A stretch of 64,000 bases of DNA from Tubulanus polymorphus (taxonomy: Eukaryota; Nemertea; Palaeonemertea; Tubulaniformes; Tubulanidae): assembly GCF_964204645.1 (NCBI RefSeq), contig NC_134027.1, positions 22,432,485 through 22,496,484 of the forward strand, written 5' to 3'. The position numbers and the translations under genes are program-made. The notes under the pieces are model-generated. The model saw only the letters and a program-made list of their open reading frames with translations, did no database searches and had not been told where the DNA came from. This document shows, one piece after another, positions 1 through 11,280 of this stretch. The first letter of the stretch is position 1, and each line of letters opens with the position of its first letter.

Positions 1-1839
1 TATTTTCCCCTCATACCTTATGTACCACGGGAATGGTCGGAATGTGATAGAGTTATCTAATCTAATCTTATGAAAATGTCATCGAAATCAGTCATGAGTT
101 CGGTGTTCGCTATATCTTCAGGGTGCGTCGCTACGTTATTTAGACCGGGTTAATTGCGTCCGTTCCAATAAGCCTTTTTACAGTTACCAGGCGCCATTTT
201 TTTGGGTACCCACCGGGTCCGCATTGTTGAATTTTTTGTCCCTTTTTTTCCCCGTTTAATATTTCTATTTCGTTCATATCTCTGGATTGGATAAAGATAG
301 AAACAAAGTGAAAATATCGATGAACTCGGCTGATAATAAACTTTTTAGGATATCACTCATTTGTTAAGTTAATGCAACAATGCGCACTGGTGAAGTTATA
401 AACATTGATATCGTCTTCCCGATAATTCAACTTGAATTATTGCTCATCTCATTCAAAAGTTCGTAATTCTTACAAATTTTAATCTACATTTTTGAAGTTT
501 TCAGGATCAATAGCCATCTATATGTGGTCATATATACCTTTTACTGTTTTCAATTATCCGTATTAGTTTTTAAGTAGTTGCGAGTCAAACTTCCAAAACA
601 CGTTTTCTAGAGTATCATGTTTGCATATTTATATCAAGAAATTTGACAATTCAACCGGTCCTACTTTGTTAAAATCAAAATTTTCAGTAACTATGGAAAC
701 AAGGGCACCTAGTTATTTGAAAAAATGGTAAATAGAGATATATTTCTAGTAACACAGGGACAGACTACGGGTTTGGAGGGTCGGTAGTCCGGACCCCTGC
801 TCCTTCCCATTAAGGTTACCATCTTTGTCAAGACAGTGATCGCATAAAACCTACAAATCTAACACTCTTTTGCAAATTAAATTGTTTTGGATGTATATGT
901 TTCAACACCGAGGAGCACCCTACTCGCAGCCTTAATATACAGAAAATGTCCTTATTTCTGGACCCCTCTCCCAATCATCTAAGATAGTCAAAAAAGTCGA
1001 AATAAGTCTTCTAGTGTCAGGCATTTAAGTTTCATTGATCTCCCGTAAATATTATATTGTTTCACAGTATATTGCATCAATGAAATATGGCCGTTTGCAG
1101 GTGATTCTGGAGCCAGTTGCTCAAAAGTTAACCATATTTCATAGAAATATGTGCTAAACATTTATTATGTATTTCGCAGCCGACATTGAGATAAGTAGGC
1201 TAGGTAGAGATAGGTGTAGGGCTGTGACTGAATAGCTATGGTCGTGAGCGGCATTTATGATAAGATTGGACCTCGGGTGCGGCGGGTTCCTACAGCCAGC
1301 GAGTCGTGCAACTTGCCAAGTTTCTTATCGGTCGGTATCATAAACCTACCAACTACAACAAACATTGAGTAGTTATTGGGTTTATGTGGGGTGCCTCCGA
1401 GAATGAGTCATGGGATAGGAGCGACTGGAATTTTACGGGAACTCCCACGTTCATGTCAAGTTATGAATTTATCGAAAATTGCAATATGACATAAAAAATG
1501 TAATTTTGATATCGAACGATGTTTTACAATTGATTTAAAATTGGAAATAAAATTTTGGAAAAAAGGCGCGATGGCAGCACAGTATGGTAAAATTCAATGC
1601 AAATGTGCTATATTGGATACAACTCGACGCGATCGGGTTCGTGCTGATGCTGCTCTTGCTTTTTGAGCTGGTAAGTGTTACTAAGGGATTACTCATCTTC
1701 ATTCACCGCAATAAAAATCGTACTAAATGTTACTTAGCATCAAAGGTCTAAGTTTCGATGAGTTTGAATAATATTCGAAGCATTTAGCTCCCAAAGTACC
1801 GGGGCTGCCATGGCTGAAGAGCTTGGTTATTCAACAAAT
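1..1839. other. gene-free stretch
   Basis: No open frame with a recognisable domain or exon-like structure is seen on either strand. The stretch is AT-rich. It contains one copy of the dispersed repeat R1 (262-560), and a short ATCTAATCTAATCTTA run near 55-72 that resembles the 3' tail of a decayed retroelement (the same TAATC words recur near 11030 and 11260). Confidence 0.6.
262..560 (+). repeat. dispersed repeat R1, copy 1
   Basis: This segment matches 28190-28440 in direct orientation at high identity, for example the shared words GGATTGGAT, AACATTGATATCGTCTTCCC and TTTTTGAAGTTTTCAGGATC. Relative to this copy, the second copy lacks about 68 bases after the CGATAATTC motif. No coding capacity or terminal inverted repeat is seen, so the class of element is unknown. 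Confidence 0.8.
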
Positions 1840-3092
1840 TTACCGTAAAATTTTGTTGATATTGAGACTATTTCTAAGATACGTGGATGTGTGTTGATCA
1901 GGGTATTCTTTAAAAAAATGGCGAAGTTTGTCGGAAAACGTAGGGTATTTTCGGAAATTTGTCACAAATTGTCCTTGTAAAATATGTTCTTTATACCATA
2001 TCCATTACAGTACAAATTTCTAATTTTCATTCATAATCACCCCCAAAGTTTTAGATTCGGTGAAACACTTTCCGATTTTAATGAAAAAAAACTAATCTAC
2101 AAACAGTAAAACTGCGCCCAACTGGAATCAATTTGATAATCGATTATCAAATGCTAGAGTTTTAAGATCTAACAATTAATCCTTGCTAGTCAATCGATGT
2201 TTTTAAATCTAATCCCAAAACCCATTTGTTAATCAAAGCTTTTAATTAAACAGGTTTTAGTTTTCTCTGTTTTATGTTCGCTTTTTATGGATGATGTAAA
2301 TGAGGATATTTTATATGGATTTTAGGCTGAATGAATCATCATTATTATCAATCATTATTTAATTATCACAAAATGGTTTTAAGATTTTTGTTCGCAATCA
2401 CTGGAAATTCGAGTTATAGGCAATGGAAATTTGAATGAACCTATTACAAATGCAAATTCAACTTGACAGGACTTTAAATTTGAAGTATCGTATATGAGGT
2501 AAGAGTGTCATTTTAAAAGGGACTGGTAGAATATCTGATACATCTACGTACATCGTATATTTGAAATTATCAGTTAAGAATATTCTAAAAAGTTGGAATG
2601 TACAGGGTCATATATATCGCGGTATATGTTATTCTAGCTAGTGCGCGGTGTCCTGTCCAATGGACCGCATTGAACCAGTTCATATTGTGGTCAGTCTTGA
2701 CATTGTGCTCTGGTCATTCAAATAGTTGTATTTGAATGGAACCAGTTCAGAGGATTAATTCTTATCGTACGTTGAATTTACTATACGCGCGCATTTATGT
2801 CCAGTCCTCGCGCGCGGATAGGTGAGTTGAATCTAGAATTTTCTTTAAATTCAGGGGCAATTTTACTTAAAGAATTGATTGAGTACATTTATGTCAACTG
2901 ATTTAAAAAAAAAACTGGTTGGTGAAGTTGCAGGTTCATTTCGCGGGTGATCTAACTTATACAGAGATATTGATTTTTCCAGCCGAAATCAAAATTTGTA
3001 ATGTATCAAATTCTTTGTTTTTTTCAGATCGGCCATTCCTCACCTCTTCTTCGTCAGGATCTGATTGCTGCACATACCACCAGGCGGACTAA
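1840..3092 (+). repeat. dispersed repeat R2, copy in + orientation
   Basis: The segment reappears as a reverse complement at about 12135-13070 and, in part, at 10085-10335. Landmarks shared with the inverted copy, in order, are the GGGTATTC motif near 1900, the AGTTAAGAATATTCT word near 2572, the ATTGTGCTCTGGTCATTCAAATAG region near 2703, the GCGCGCG cluster near 2790-2815, and the CAGGATCTGATTGCTGC word near 3055. No protein is recognisable. It may be the non-coding part of a LINE, since one copy abuts LINE coding remains at 10325. Confidence 0.75.
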
Positions 3093-3689
3093 ACAAAGAC
3101 TAACAACCCAAGACCTTTAGAATTGATCCACATAGAAATCTGTGGTGAGTAGATTTGTCGTCGTATATAATATTGGATGTTACTACAGAGTACATGTATC
3201 ACTCAAATTAACAGTTTTAATGGTGATCGTTGCGGTTTTTGGTTTACCTATGTTATGGCTGTTAGTTGGCAGTCTGCCAAGAGTATGTTAAATCGCGGCA
3301 CAAAATTTAGTGGTAATACTTACGGAGTTGTCTTTTATCGTGAAGCGAGTAGAATTGATGCGCGGGGGTCAGGCCAGTAAGTTTCGAACGGCTACGCGTT
3401 CAGTCAAATATGAAGTGTTAAGTCACGTGACTGTCCCAACTTTCTGGCTGGCACAACTTGAAGGCGTTTCGTCCCTTGTATTTTTATATAGCAAAGCGTC
3501 ACCACCGTCTGATAATGATCCTTAACGACCAATTGTTTATCGGAACTTTATAGCGGATAAATAAAGAATATCAACACAAGGTATTTCCGTGATATTTTGA
3601 ATTTATTCGCAGTTCATATTAAGCGCCATTCTCGCGTGATTATCAACAACAACCCGGAAATAAAATCAAAGCCCATCGCCAAACCCCTA
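3093..3689. other. no gene seen
   Basis: Two short open frames (67 and 71 codons) overlap here in different frames, but neither shows a domain, a signal peptide or splice-site support. I see no assignable feature. Confidence 0.5.
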
Positions 3690-4445
3690 TAATATATAAT
3701 ATATATATATCTTTATTGTCAGAGAATATTCTCGTATGACACATACAAATATAAATATAAGCGGATACAGTTAGTAAAGACATTTACACATACATACAAC
3801 TGCAAAATCAGTGAAAGTGATTACATATTATGATCTGATTTGATTAACTAGATTATTGAAGTGATTTAATATCTTTTACTTTTTTCAAAAACTTTGATAA
3901 ATTGATACTATTGATGGGGTTTCTCATAAATTTGGCAACTTTATATGTGTTTGGACGAATAATAATATTTCTTGGGATGTGTATGGCACGTGCATCACTA
4001 TACTGAGGGCAATATAAAATAACATGGACTTCTTCCTCTATCTCATTAAGATTACAAAATTCACATATACGTTGATGATGGGGTGTAGGGGGCGCAGCCA
4101 TCTCCCAGTTTCCACACGCAGGTCATGACTAGAGCATCTGAACCGAGCAATAGTGGATCTCATCTGTTTCGGATAATCCAGATACAATTCATAAGAAATA
4201 CTAGATTTAAAATGTCGATATAAAAGTGCCTTATTAGACGCATGGATCCAGTTAAACCATCGTTGTGTGTATTGGTCTTTTAAGCGCTGTTCAACCGAGC
4301 GAAAAAAACCATGTTTCGGCTGTTCAACAGATCGAGGCGTGATTATCGGGTGTATTTGACTGGTTACCGCATTACTCGTGTTACCCTTACCGGAAACTAG
4401 AGATGTACCGACGCCCCAAATTATAACAGCGTAGATATTTAACTA
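3690..4445 (-). mobile_element. 5'-truncated LINE (non-LTR retrotransposon) 3' end
   Basis: Read on the minus strand, the sequence encodes the typical C-terminus of a LINE endonuclease-reverse transcriptase polyprotein. A stretch containing RSTIARFRCSSHDLRVETG is followed, after a one-base frameshift, by a CCHC-like zinc motif (CEFCNLNE..., then H and C: C-x2-C-x8-H-x4-C type). The open part of the zinc motif is 3853-4101. The 3' UTR ends with AATAAAG and an (AT)n tail at 3690-3715. The element is cut off upstream at about 4445, as expected for incomplete reverse transcription. The frameshift shows that it is dead. Confidence 0.85.
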
Positions 4446-5154
4446 AACTTAGTCTAAATAAACAGAGCATTTTTAGGCCTAGTTTATGATTTCTATTTCT
4501 TATTTTACGAATATTGTCTTATTTTCATTGATGTTACTACGGGGGCAGGGTGTCAGTCAGTTTTGAAGTGTCGGGCTGTTTGTTCGTTTTAGCAGGGAAG
4601 TGTGCACTTCCCTGGTTTTAGAAAGGTACTTGAAATGTCAATCAGTTTGTATTGTTTTGATAACTGCCTTCTGGTCTCTGTCACCCTTGGTGTCTTACGT
4701 AACAGTATTCTGGTTGAAAATTTGTTGAAAGAAATCAGGGATTCGAGTTGTAGCTTTTAAGCGGGTTGGATGATTACGGTTTGAAGTTTTAAGAACGTCG
4801 TTGGTTCCTAATCGTCGACTTAAGGATTTTTAACGTAGTTACCCTGTGCTTGCAAAGCGGAAATCTCGGGGTGCTGTAGAAATATAAGTGATGTTGATCG
4901 ACCTGAAACAAACTCGATGAATCAAACTATCAATACGAACGAAATGTAACTAATGAGTTAAAAGCGTTTTTGTCTGAATACTTATAGATTCTTAATTCTG
5001 TGTACTGTCAACTTAATTGGGAAATCTGATGTATTTGCATTGAATAAATAACAATAAAATATATTTGAACTTGAATTGAGCCCACCTGGTGGTTGTATTG
5101 GAAGACACCAGGCGGTTTGGTCATCTTAATATGTTCCAGCGCCGTGGCGCTGTC
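4446..5154. other. no gene seen
   Basis: No coding signal is seen. A TGAATAAATAACAATAAAAT run near 5040 followed by TTGAACTTGAATTG looks like the simple 3' tail of a decayed retroelement on the plus strand. Confidence 0.4.
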
Positions 5155-5470
5155 GCAAAAACATATGAATTTGCGTAGTTACGTAACTATTTGCAGTAAA
5201 AGTGCAGACGAAACATGAAGCCTCAATGGCCGTTTACAAAAACAGTCTAGCAATCACAATTGAAAGATAATAATGATATACAACTTGAGTTAAAACTTTG
5301 GCCATTTCTAAAATTATAGCACAATTATATTATAATTTGTAGTCAGTGCGGAACGTTTGGTTTCGGAACAATAATGAGGGGTGGTAGGTTGTCGTTCAAT
5401 TCAAGTTATGATTTACCACATGTTACTTCCGTGTTGTTGAAAATCTCGCGAGAATGGCGCAACATTGAAA
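5155..5470 (+). repeat. dispersed repeat R3, copy 1
   Basis: This copy matches 21370-21655 in the same orientation. Shared words include GTAACTATTTGCAGT, GCAGACGAAACATGAAGCC, AATAATGAGGGGTGGTAGGT and GTTGTTGAAAATCTCGCGAG. No coding capacity or clear terminal repeats are seen. The large minisatellite starts about 40 bases after this copy ends. Confidence 0.8.
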
Positions 5471-5507
5471 CTGGCAATAAATGCCAAATATCATACATAT
5501 TTTTTCG

Positions 5508-7043
5508 TCTGACTCTGTGTTTAGGTGGACGTGTCCGCATATCCGTCTCTCTGTTTTGGTGGGCGTGTCCGTCTCTTTCGGGTGGGCGTGTCTGTCTGTT
5601 CCGGGTGAGCGTGTCCGTCTGACTCTGTGTTTAGGTGGACGTGTCCGTCTGTCTCACTGTTTCGGGTGGGCGTGTCCGTGTCCGCCTGTCTGTCTCTGTA
5701 TGGTGGGCGTGTCCGTCTGTCTGTCTGTCTCTCGGTTTGGCTAGGCGTGTCCGTCTGTCTGTCTCTCGGTTTGGCTAGGCGTGTCCGTCTGTCTGTCTCT
5801 CTGTTTGGGTGGGCGCGTCTGCGTGTCCGTCCTTCTGTCTGTCTCTCTGTTTGGCTGGGCGTGTCCCTCTGTTCGGTTGGACGTGTCTGTCTGTTTCGGG
5901 TGGGCGTGTCCGTCGGTCTGTTTCGGGTAAGCGTGTCTGTCTGTTTCGGGTGGGCGTGTCTGTCTAGGGTGAGCGTGTCCCTCTGTTCGGTTGGACGTGT
6001 CTGTTTCGGGTGGGCGTGTCTGTCTGTTCCGGGTGAGCGTGTCCGTCTGACTCTGTGTTTAGGTGGACATGTCCGTCTGTCTGTCTCACTGTTTCGGGTG
6101 GGCGTGTCCGTCTGTCTCTCTGCTTGGGTGGGCGTGCCCGTCTCTCTGTTTCGGTTGGACGTGTCTGTCTGTTTCGGGTAAGCGTGTCTGTCTGACTAGG
6201 GTGAGCGTGTCCGTCTGTCTGTCTCTCTGTTTTGGTGGGCGTGTCTGTCTCTCTGTGCGTGTCTGTCTGACTAGGGTGAGCGTTTCCGTCTGTCTTTCTC
6301 ACTGTTTCGGGTGAGCGTGTCCGCGTGTCCGTCTGTCTGTGTGGGCGTGTCAGTCTCTCTGTTTGGCTAGGCGTGTCCGTCTGTCTGTCTCTGTTTCGGA
6401 TGGGCGTGTCCGTCTGTCTGCCTGTCTCTCTGTTTGCATGTTCGTCTCTCTGTTTGAGTGGGCGTGTCCGTCTGTTTCGGCTGGACGTGTCTGTCTGTTT
6501 TGGGTGGTAGTGTCTGTTTGTCTGTCACACTTTTTTGGGTGGGGTGGGCGTGTTCTGCTGTCTTTCGGTGTGGGTGGGCGTGTCCGTCAATCTGTCTCTA
6601 TTTGGGTGGGCGTGTCCATCTGTCTCTCGGTTTGGCTTGGCGTGTCCGTCTGTCTTTCTGTTTGGCTGGGCGTGTCCATCTTTCTCTCTCTTTAGCTGCG
6701 CGTTGCCGTCTGTCTTTCTATTTGGGTTGGTGTGTCCGTCTGTCTGTGTGGGCGTTCCTGTCTCTCGGTTTGGCTAGGCGTGTCCGTCTGTCTGTCCCAC
6801 TGTTTCGGTTTGGGTGGGCGTGCCCATCTGTGTGCCCCTGTTTCGGATGGCGTGTCCGGTCTGTCTCTCTGCTTGGGTGGGCGTGTCCGTTTGTCTGTCT
6901 CTCTGTTTGGGTCGGCGTGTCCGTCTGTCTGTTTCGGTTGAATGTGTCTGTCTGTTTCGGGTGGACGTGTCTGTCTGTGTCGGGTGGGCGTGTCCGTCTT
7001 ACTCTGTGTTTCGGGTCGGCGTGTCCGTCTGTCTGTCTCTTCA
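5508..7043 (+). repeat. 1.5-kb GTCCGTCTGTCT / GGGTGGGCGTGTC minisatellite
   Basis: About 1,535 bases consist of imperfect copies of a 30-45 base unit: a TCCGTCTGTCTGTCTCTCTG stretch alternating with TTTCGGGTGGGCGTG, with unit length and content drifting. Pyrimidine/TG bias leaves several frames open on both strands (up to 207 codons), rich in Val, Cys, Ser and Leu or, in antisense, Arg, Thr and Asp. These are by-products of the repeat, not genes. The plus strand is strongly G/T-rich. Near-identical unit groups recur (for example 5594-5660 against 6020-6090), implying higher-order duplication. Confidence 0.95.
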
Positions 7044-7639
7044 TGAAAATTTTTGTGAACTACAAAAATAAGAATTCATGAAAATGAATATGAAATATCG
7101 ATTGTTCATCTTTTACTGATGAAAATGATGCTCAATATGTGGCGCTTTTAGTTGAAGAAACGTGTAGCAATTTTGTATTGGTATAGAAATATGGCCGCAA
7201 CACCGTAGGACACCCTCTGAGGGTAAGTCCAGAGACGACTCTATATTTTTTAGGCGTTGGCCTACAGATCATAGTTACACTTGAACCTCATTAATGCGTA
7301 TGTGTTAAAGACGAACCCGTTTATTACTATGGTTTCCAGCATGTCATAGCTAAGATATTAATCCAGATTTGGATTATATGAAAGCCGTTCAATTCGACAA
7401 TTTCACTTTTACTTTGAATTCATATAAGCGAGGTTCAACCGTACCAAAACATTATGCACAAACGATTATACAATTACCTTAGGGATTATATGATTACCAA
7501 AATATTCCCTATTATATAATATGTCCACACGAGTATGAAATTAATAGGAAATTTTATTGATTGGTTCCATAATACCTGTTAACTGTTTAAAATTTAAGAG
7601 TTTTTCCAGATTTAAGTGAAGCGTTTGATTGTATATTTA
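7044..7639. other. no gene seen
   Basis: AT-rich sequence between the minisatellite and the LINE fragments. No open frame of note and no repeat partner found within the window. Confidence 0.45.
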
Positions 7640-8215
7640 TGGCATAAGGGGTACATACAGCCTTATGAGCGAAGATCTAGAAACAATTCTTAGCGACTGG
7701 TTTTATGCAAATAACCTAACACTAGATTTAGCTACTACGAGAATTGTTTTATTCAAACCTAATAAGTTGGACATATTGAAATGAAGATCTTATGAAAATC
7801 GAAAATCAAACCTTAAAACTATCATCGTTAATGACCTTTTTGGGTTTACAATTGGACGAGAACCTCGATATAAATGAACATGTAATTATGATCAGCGAAC
7901 ATATTTACTTAATGGATTCCATAAAACATTCTGTACAGTCGTTTTTGCTCAAATTATTGTATCAAAGTTACATCAATAGCCACTTATCATACTGCCTGAC
8001 ATCATGGGGAACACTAATTTTAAAGCTACACTAAGTACACTTGTCACATTGCAAAAGATATCCATTAGACTAATTTCCAAAGCTAAATACAATAGCCACA
8101 AAAAAAAATTCAAAATTCTTAATTTGAGAATATGATTGAACTAGAACCATATAAATATGGCTTTAAGTTTTTCAAACAATCAGCTACCGGTATGCGTGTG
8201 TAGAGTGAATTCAAC
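7640..8215 (+). mobile_element. LINE reverse-transcriptase fragment (3' half)
   Basis: Broken frames on the plus strand encode the palm-thumb region of a non-LTR reverse transcriptase. DWFYANNLTL is visible at about 7697, FLGLQLDENLD at about 7837, and LYQSYINSHLSYCLTSWG at about 7957-8010 (within the open frame 7792-8034). Stops and frameshifts separate these blocks. The same region is present in another decayed copy at 10330-10900. The catalytic YxDD box is not visible, so the copy appears truncated or decayed upstream of it. Confidence 0.85.
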
Positions 8216-8389
8216 GTATTCTAAGAATTAATGAAATAATCCTCTGAACATCTCCTTTCAATTATGTAATCATTTAAATGTAAAATTTGATAGTTTAATA
8301 CGCCTTTTATAGAACTTTCAAATGGGCTTTGTATTGGAGTAGTATATAGAATAGGTAATAACTTAACTAATTTTCAAGAGGACCTTCTC

Positions 8390-9423
8390 ATGAATAGAAC
8401 AAAAACAAAAACAAAAACCAATAAGAAATATTTCATTATGGGTGATTTCAACATAAACCTAATGCACTCAAACTTATCTACTACTAAATTTGCTGACTGT
8501 ATGCAATCTTATTCTTTCGTCCCAGTAATAAGTGTGTGTACTCTCATTAGCGATAGCTCAGCAACACTTATCGACACTATATTTACGAATACCACTATTT
8601 CTTATAATTTAAATTCAGGACCTATAGTTTGGGATTAACCGATCCCCGTGTAATAAATTTAATAAATTTAAGCTAGTAGGGAATGATATTAAACAAACAT
8701 GGGCGATCTTAAAAAATCCATCGAATAATGACAAAAATCAATATTATCCGGAAGAATTTGAAATTGATGATAATTTAGTAACAAATTCTTACTTAATTTG
8801 TATTTCAGCAATGTTGGTCCATCATTAGATAAAAAGATCCCTGAACAATCAGTTTCATTTGAAGAAATTATTGGACCAAAGTTAGACCATAGTTTATTTT
8901 TAAGTCCTACTTTACCTCAAGAGATCGAAAAAATGTGTATGAATTTAAAACAAAGAATAACCGTGGGGCCGACGATATAAATCAAAAAGTTTTAAAACAG
9001 GTTATTGATCTTATCTCCTTACCTTTAGCGCATAACTTATATTTTAAGAAGGTATTTTTCCAGAAGAACTTGAACTTTCCCAATTATTTTCATTATAAAA
9101 ATGGTAATAAAATGTGTTAAACAATTATCGGCCAATGTCAATTTTACCACGTATCTCAAAAAATTTGGAGAAGTTTATTTATGTGAGGCAGATAAAATTT
9201 CTAGATAAATACAAATTAATAAATTCACCACCATTTGGATTTAGAGAAGGCATTTGACGGACATGGCTACTTACTTCTCATATCATAGATAATTAAGACT
9301 TTTCCCGCGCTTTTGACACCTTGAACCACAACATTCTGATCAGTAAATTATCTTTTTATGGTATTCGAGGTACAGTTTTAAATCTATTGAAATCTATTTT
9401 ATTTTATCTCCCGGATAATAAGA
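8390..9423 (+). mobile_element. LINE endonuclease-linker-RT fragment
   Basis: The frame at 8390-8638 ends an APE-type endonuclease domain: GDFNINLMHSN near 8440, then TLIDTIFTN near 8567. After a stop the linker continues (8798-8980, SFEEIIGPKLDHSLFLSPT) and shifts frame into 8935-9120 (DDINQKVLKQVIDLISLPLA), the start of the RT. RT remnants FSRAFDTLNHNIL near 9303 and FYGIRGTVLNLLKS follow. Multiple stops and shifts show it is a pseudo-element. It is interrupted at about 9424 by a hammerhead-bearing element, and what looks like its own C-terminus resumes at 9570. Confidence 0.85.
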
Positions 9424-9560
9424 TATGAACCCACTATCTACAGATGAAAAGAACTTAAAAACAAGAATTTATTTATTCAATCTAAAATATATAGAATACA
9501 CAACGTTTCGATCTCTCACCCTAGAGATCATCGTCAGGTGTGAGATATAGACTAAAAACA
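9424..9560 (-). mobile_element. one-armed copy of hammerhead-like foldback element (family H1)
   Basis: The start ACCCACTAT...ACAGATGAAAAG and the run to GTGTGAGAT match the left arm of the foldback element at 55998. On the minus strand, 9504-9538 reads CTGACGA, an 8-bp stem with a short loop (TGATCTCT/AGAGATC), then GAAACG. This is the order of conserved segments in the core of a hammerhead ribozyme (CUGANGA - helix II - GAAA). It sits inside LINE coding sequence, so it inserted later than the LINE. No second arm is seen here. Confidence 0.6.
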
Positions 9561-9569
9561 GGGGCTCCC

Positions 9570-9925
9570 GGATGTTTTCACAAACGTCTTTAATAAAATA
9601 TCAGACTTACACAATATAAGTCTAAGAAACTAAAATAATATTGCTTCAGAACATTTTCATACTCAATTAAAGGCCAAGTCCTTCACATCAAAGGTCCCGA
9701 ATTATGGAATAATTTAGAAAAAGAAATTACAGAATCTAAGTCCATACACATGTTTAAAAGAAAATAAAAAGATTTTTTACTTTCTAATTATAAGATATAA
9801 TTTTTGTCTTCTTTTTTTTCTTTTTTAAATCATTTTCGATTTAAGTTAATCATATCAACTAGATGCATCAATTACATGCACTGGCCACATGCATGTATAT
9901 AAATAAAATATTTCGTGAATGTTTT
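9570..9925 (+). mobile_element. LINE C-terminus and 3' end
   Basis: The plus-strand frame near 9680-9765 reads VPELWNNLEKEITESKSIHM followed by FKRK and a stop, the classic last segment of CR1/jockey-like LINE polyproteins (xPxxWNxLPxxIxxSxSxxxFKxxLK). AT-rich 3' UTR follows. This is the probable downstream end of the element interrupted at 9424. Confidence 0.7.
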
Positions 9926-9989
9926 TTCATCAGCAAGGGATAAGGTTCCAGGGCGAACAAGCGTATAGCTTTTTCTGAAACCTTGCTGA

Positions 9990-10084
9990 TGTATTACAGT
10001 TGTTATCAATGTAACCATTATGTACTTTATGTAACTTATAAAGATAAGGAATGAATTATCATTCAGGAATAAAGATAATAATGA
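9990..10084 (+). mobile_element. retroelement 3' tail
   Basis: GGAATAAAGATAATAATGATGATAAC near 10065-10090 is a typical LINE/SINE 3' simple tail (AATAAAG followed by AAT/GAT repeats). Only the tail is recognisable. Confidence 0.4.
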
Positions 10085-10335
10085 TGATAACAGGTTCTGA
10101 CATTTGAAACATCATTTGAAAGACCATCGAATTATTTGAAAGACCAGAGCACAATGTGATTCTCAGATCTGGATGGACACAATACGAACTGGTTATGTCA
10201 CACAATGAGGTTCATCGGACAGGATATCTCGCATTAGCTAGAACACATATACCATCATAATAGATATAGATATAAATGACCCTGTACATATGTTTCCAAC
10301 TTTTTAGAATATTCTTAACTGATAATTTCAAATGG
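10085..10335 (-). repeat. dispersed repeat R2, partial minus-strand copy
   Basis: The sequence matches the central part of R2 in inverted orientation. GACCAGAGCACAATGTGA, AATGACCCTGTACATATG and AGAATATTCTTAACTGATAA are shared with 12490-12640, and as reverse complement with 2560-2720. LINE coding remains start directly at its right end. Confidence 0.75.
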
Positions 10336-11280
10336 TTTTATGCAAATAACCTAACACTAAGTTAAGTGAAAACAAAAATTGTCTTATATTTAATCTCAAT
10401 TGAAATTGACGTGTTAGAAATGAAGATCTTAAAAATCTGAAATCGGCCTTTCTGGGTTTACAATTGGATGAATACCTTGATTTTAATGAACATGTAAATA
10501 TGGTCTGCAAAAACATAGCTAAGTACATTTACTTTATGAAATCTATAAAACATTTTGTAACGTATTTTTCACTCAAAGTTTCATCGATTGCCACTTATCA
10601 TGCTGCCTGATATTATGGGGACCACTTATTTCTAAAGCTTATACACAAAGACTTACTAGATTGGAACATCAATTTAATATAATAATTACCACAGCTAAAT
10701 GCAAAAGCCAAACGTATGCTTTTTTCAAAAGATTCAACATTTTCCAATTTGGGGATATGATTGAACTAGAATCACTTATATATGGCTATAGGTTTTCAAA
10801 CAATCAGCTACCAATACCTATAACGAACCGCTTTTAAAGGAATTCTTTCAACCTCAGTCACAACACTCGAATTCCATTAACACAATAACTAATTTTCGAT
10901 AACAAATTTCTGTGCTTAATTCCTATGAACTGGCAAAACTTGAACAAAGATCTAAGATCTTCCAAAACGATAAATTCACTAAAGGCAAATTTTAAAAAAA
11001 CTAGAAACAACATTATGATTTATTCCTGTTAATCTAATCTAAAAATCGTGACATAGTCATTACCCTTACATTTGTTTCGGTATGTTGCGTGTTAGTGAGC
11101 GTGATCGCGGTGAAAGTCTGTCTGGTTGAACCTAAGTAACAAAACAATTCCCATCAATGGGCACCCTCAATTGACATTATAACATTCTATGCTTCGAATG
11201 TAAATACTATGTAAAATTTGTATAATTCGTTATGATTTCTTTGTAAATGAAGATCTAATCTAATCTAAGTCCCGATTGTC
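10330..11280 (+). mobile_element. second LINE RT fragment, same family as 7640-8215
   Basis: Plus-strand remnants in broken frames (TGGTTTTATGCAAATAACCT gives WFYANNL; then FIDCHLS, then WGPLISKA, then MIELESLIYGYRFSNNQLP) parallel the blocks of the fragment at 7697-8190. Frameshifts and stops are more numerous here. The end carries a TAATC-type tail at about 11255-11275. Two decayed copies of the same RT region within 3 kb imply repeated insertion or local duplication. Confidence 0.75.

Noticed and set aside
5374-7081. Many overlapping open frames (up to 207 codons, Val/Cys/Ser-rich; antisense Arg/Thr/Asp-rich)
   Set aside because: They are translations of the minisatellite in several frames at once; no signal peptide-domain structure or splice sites.
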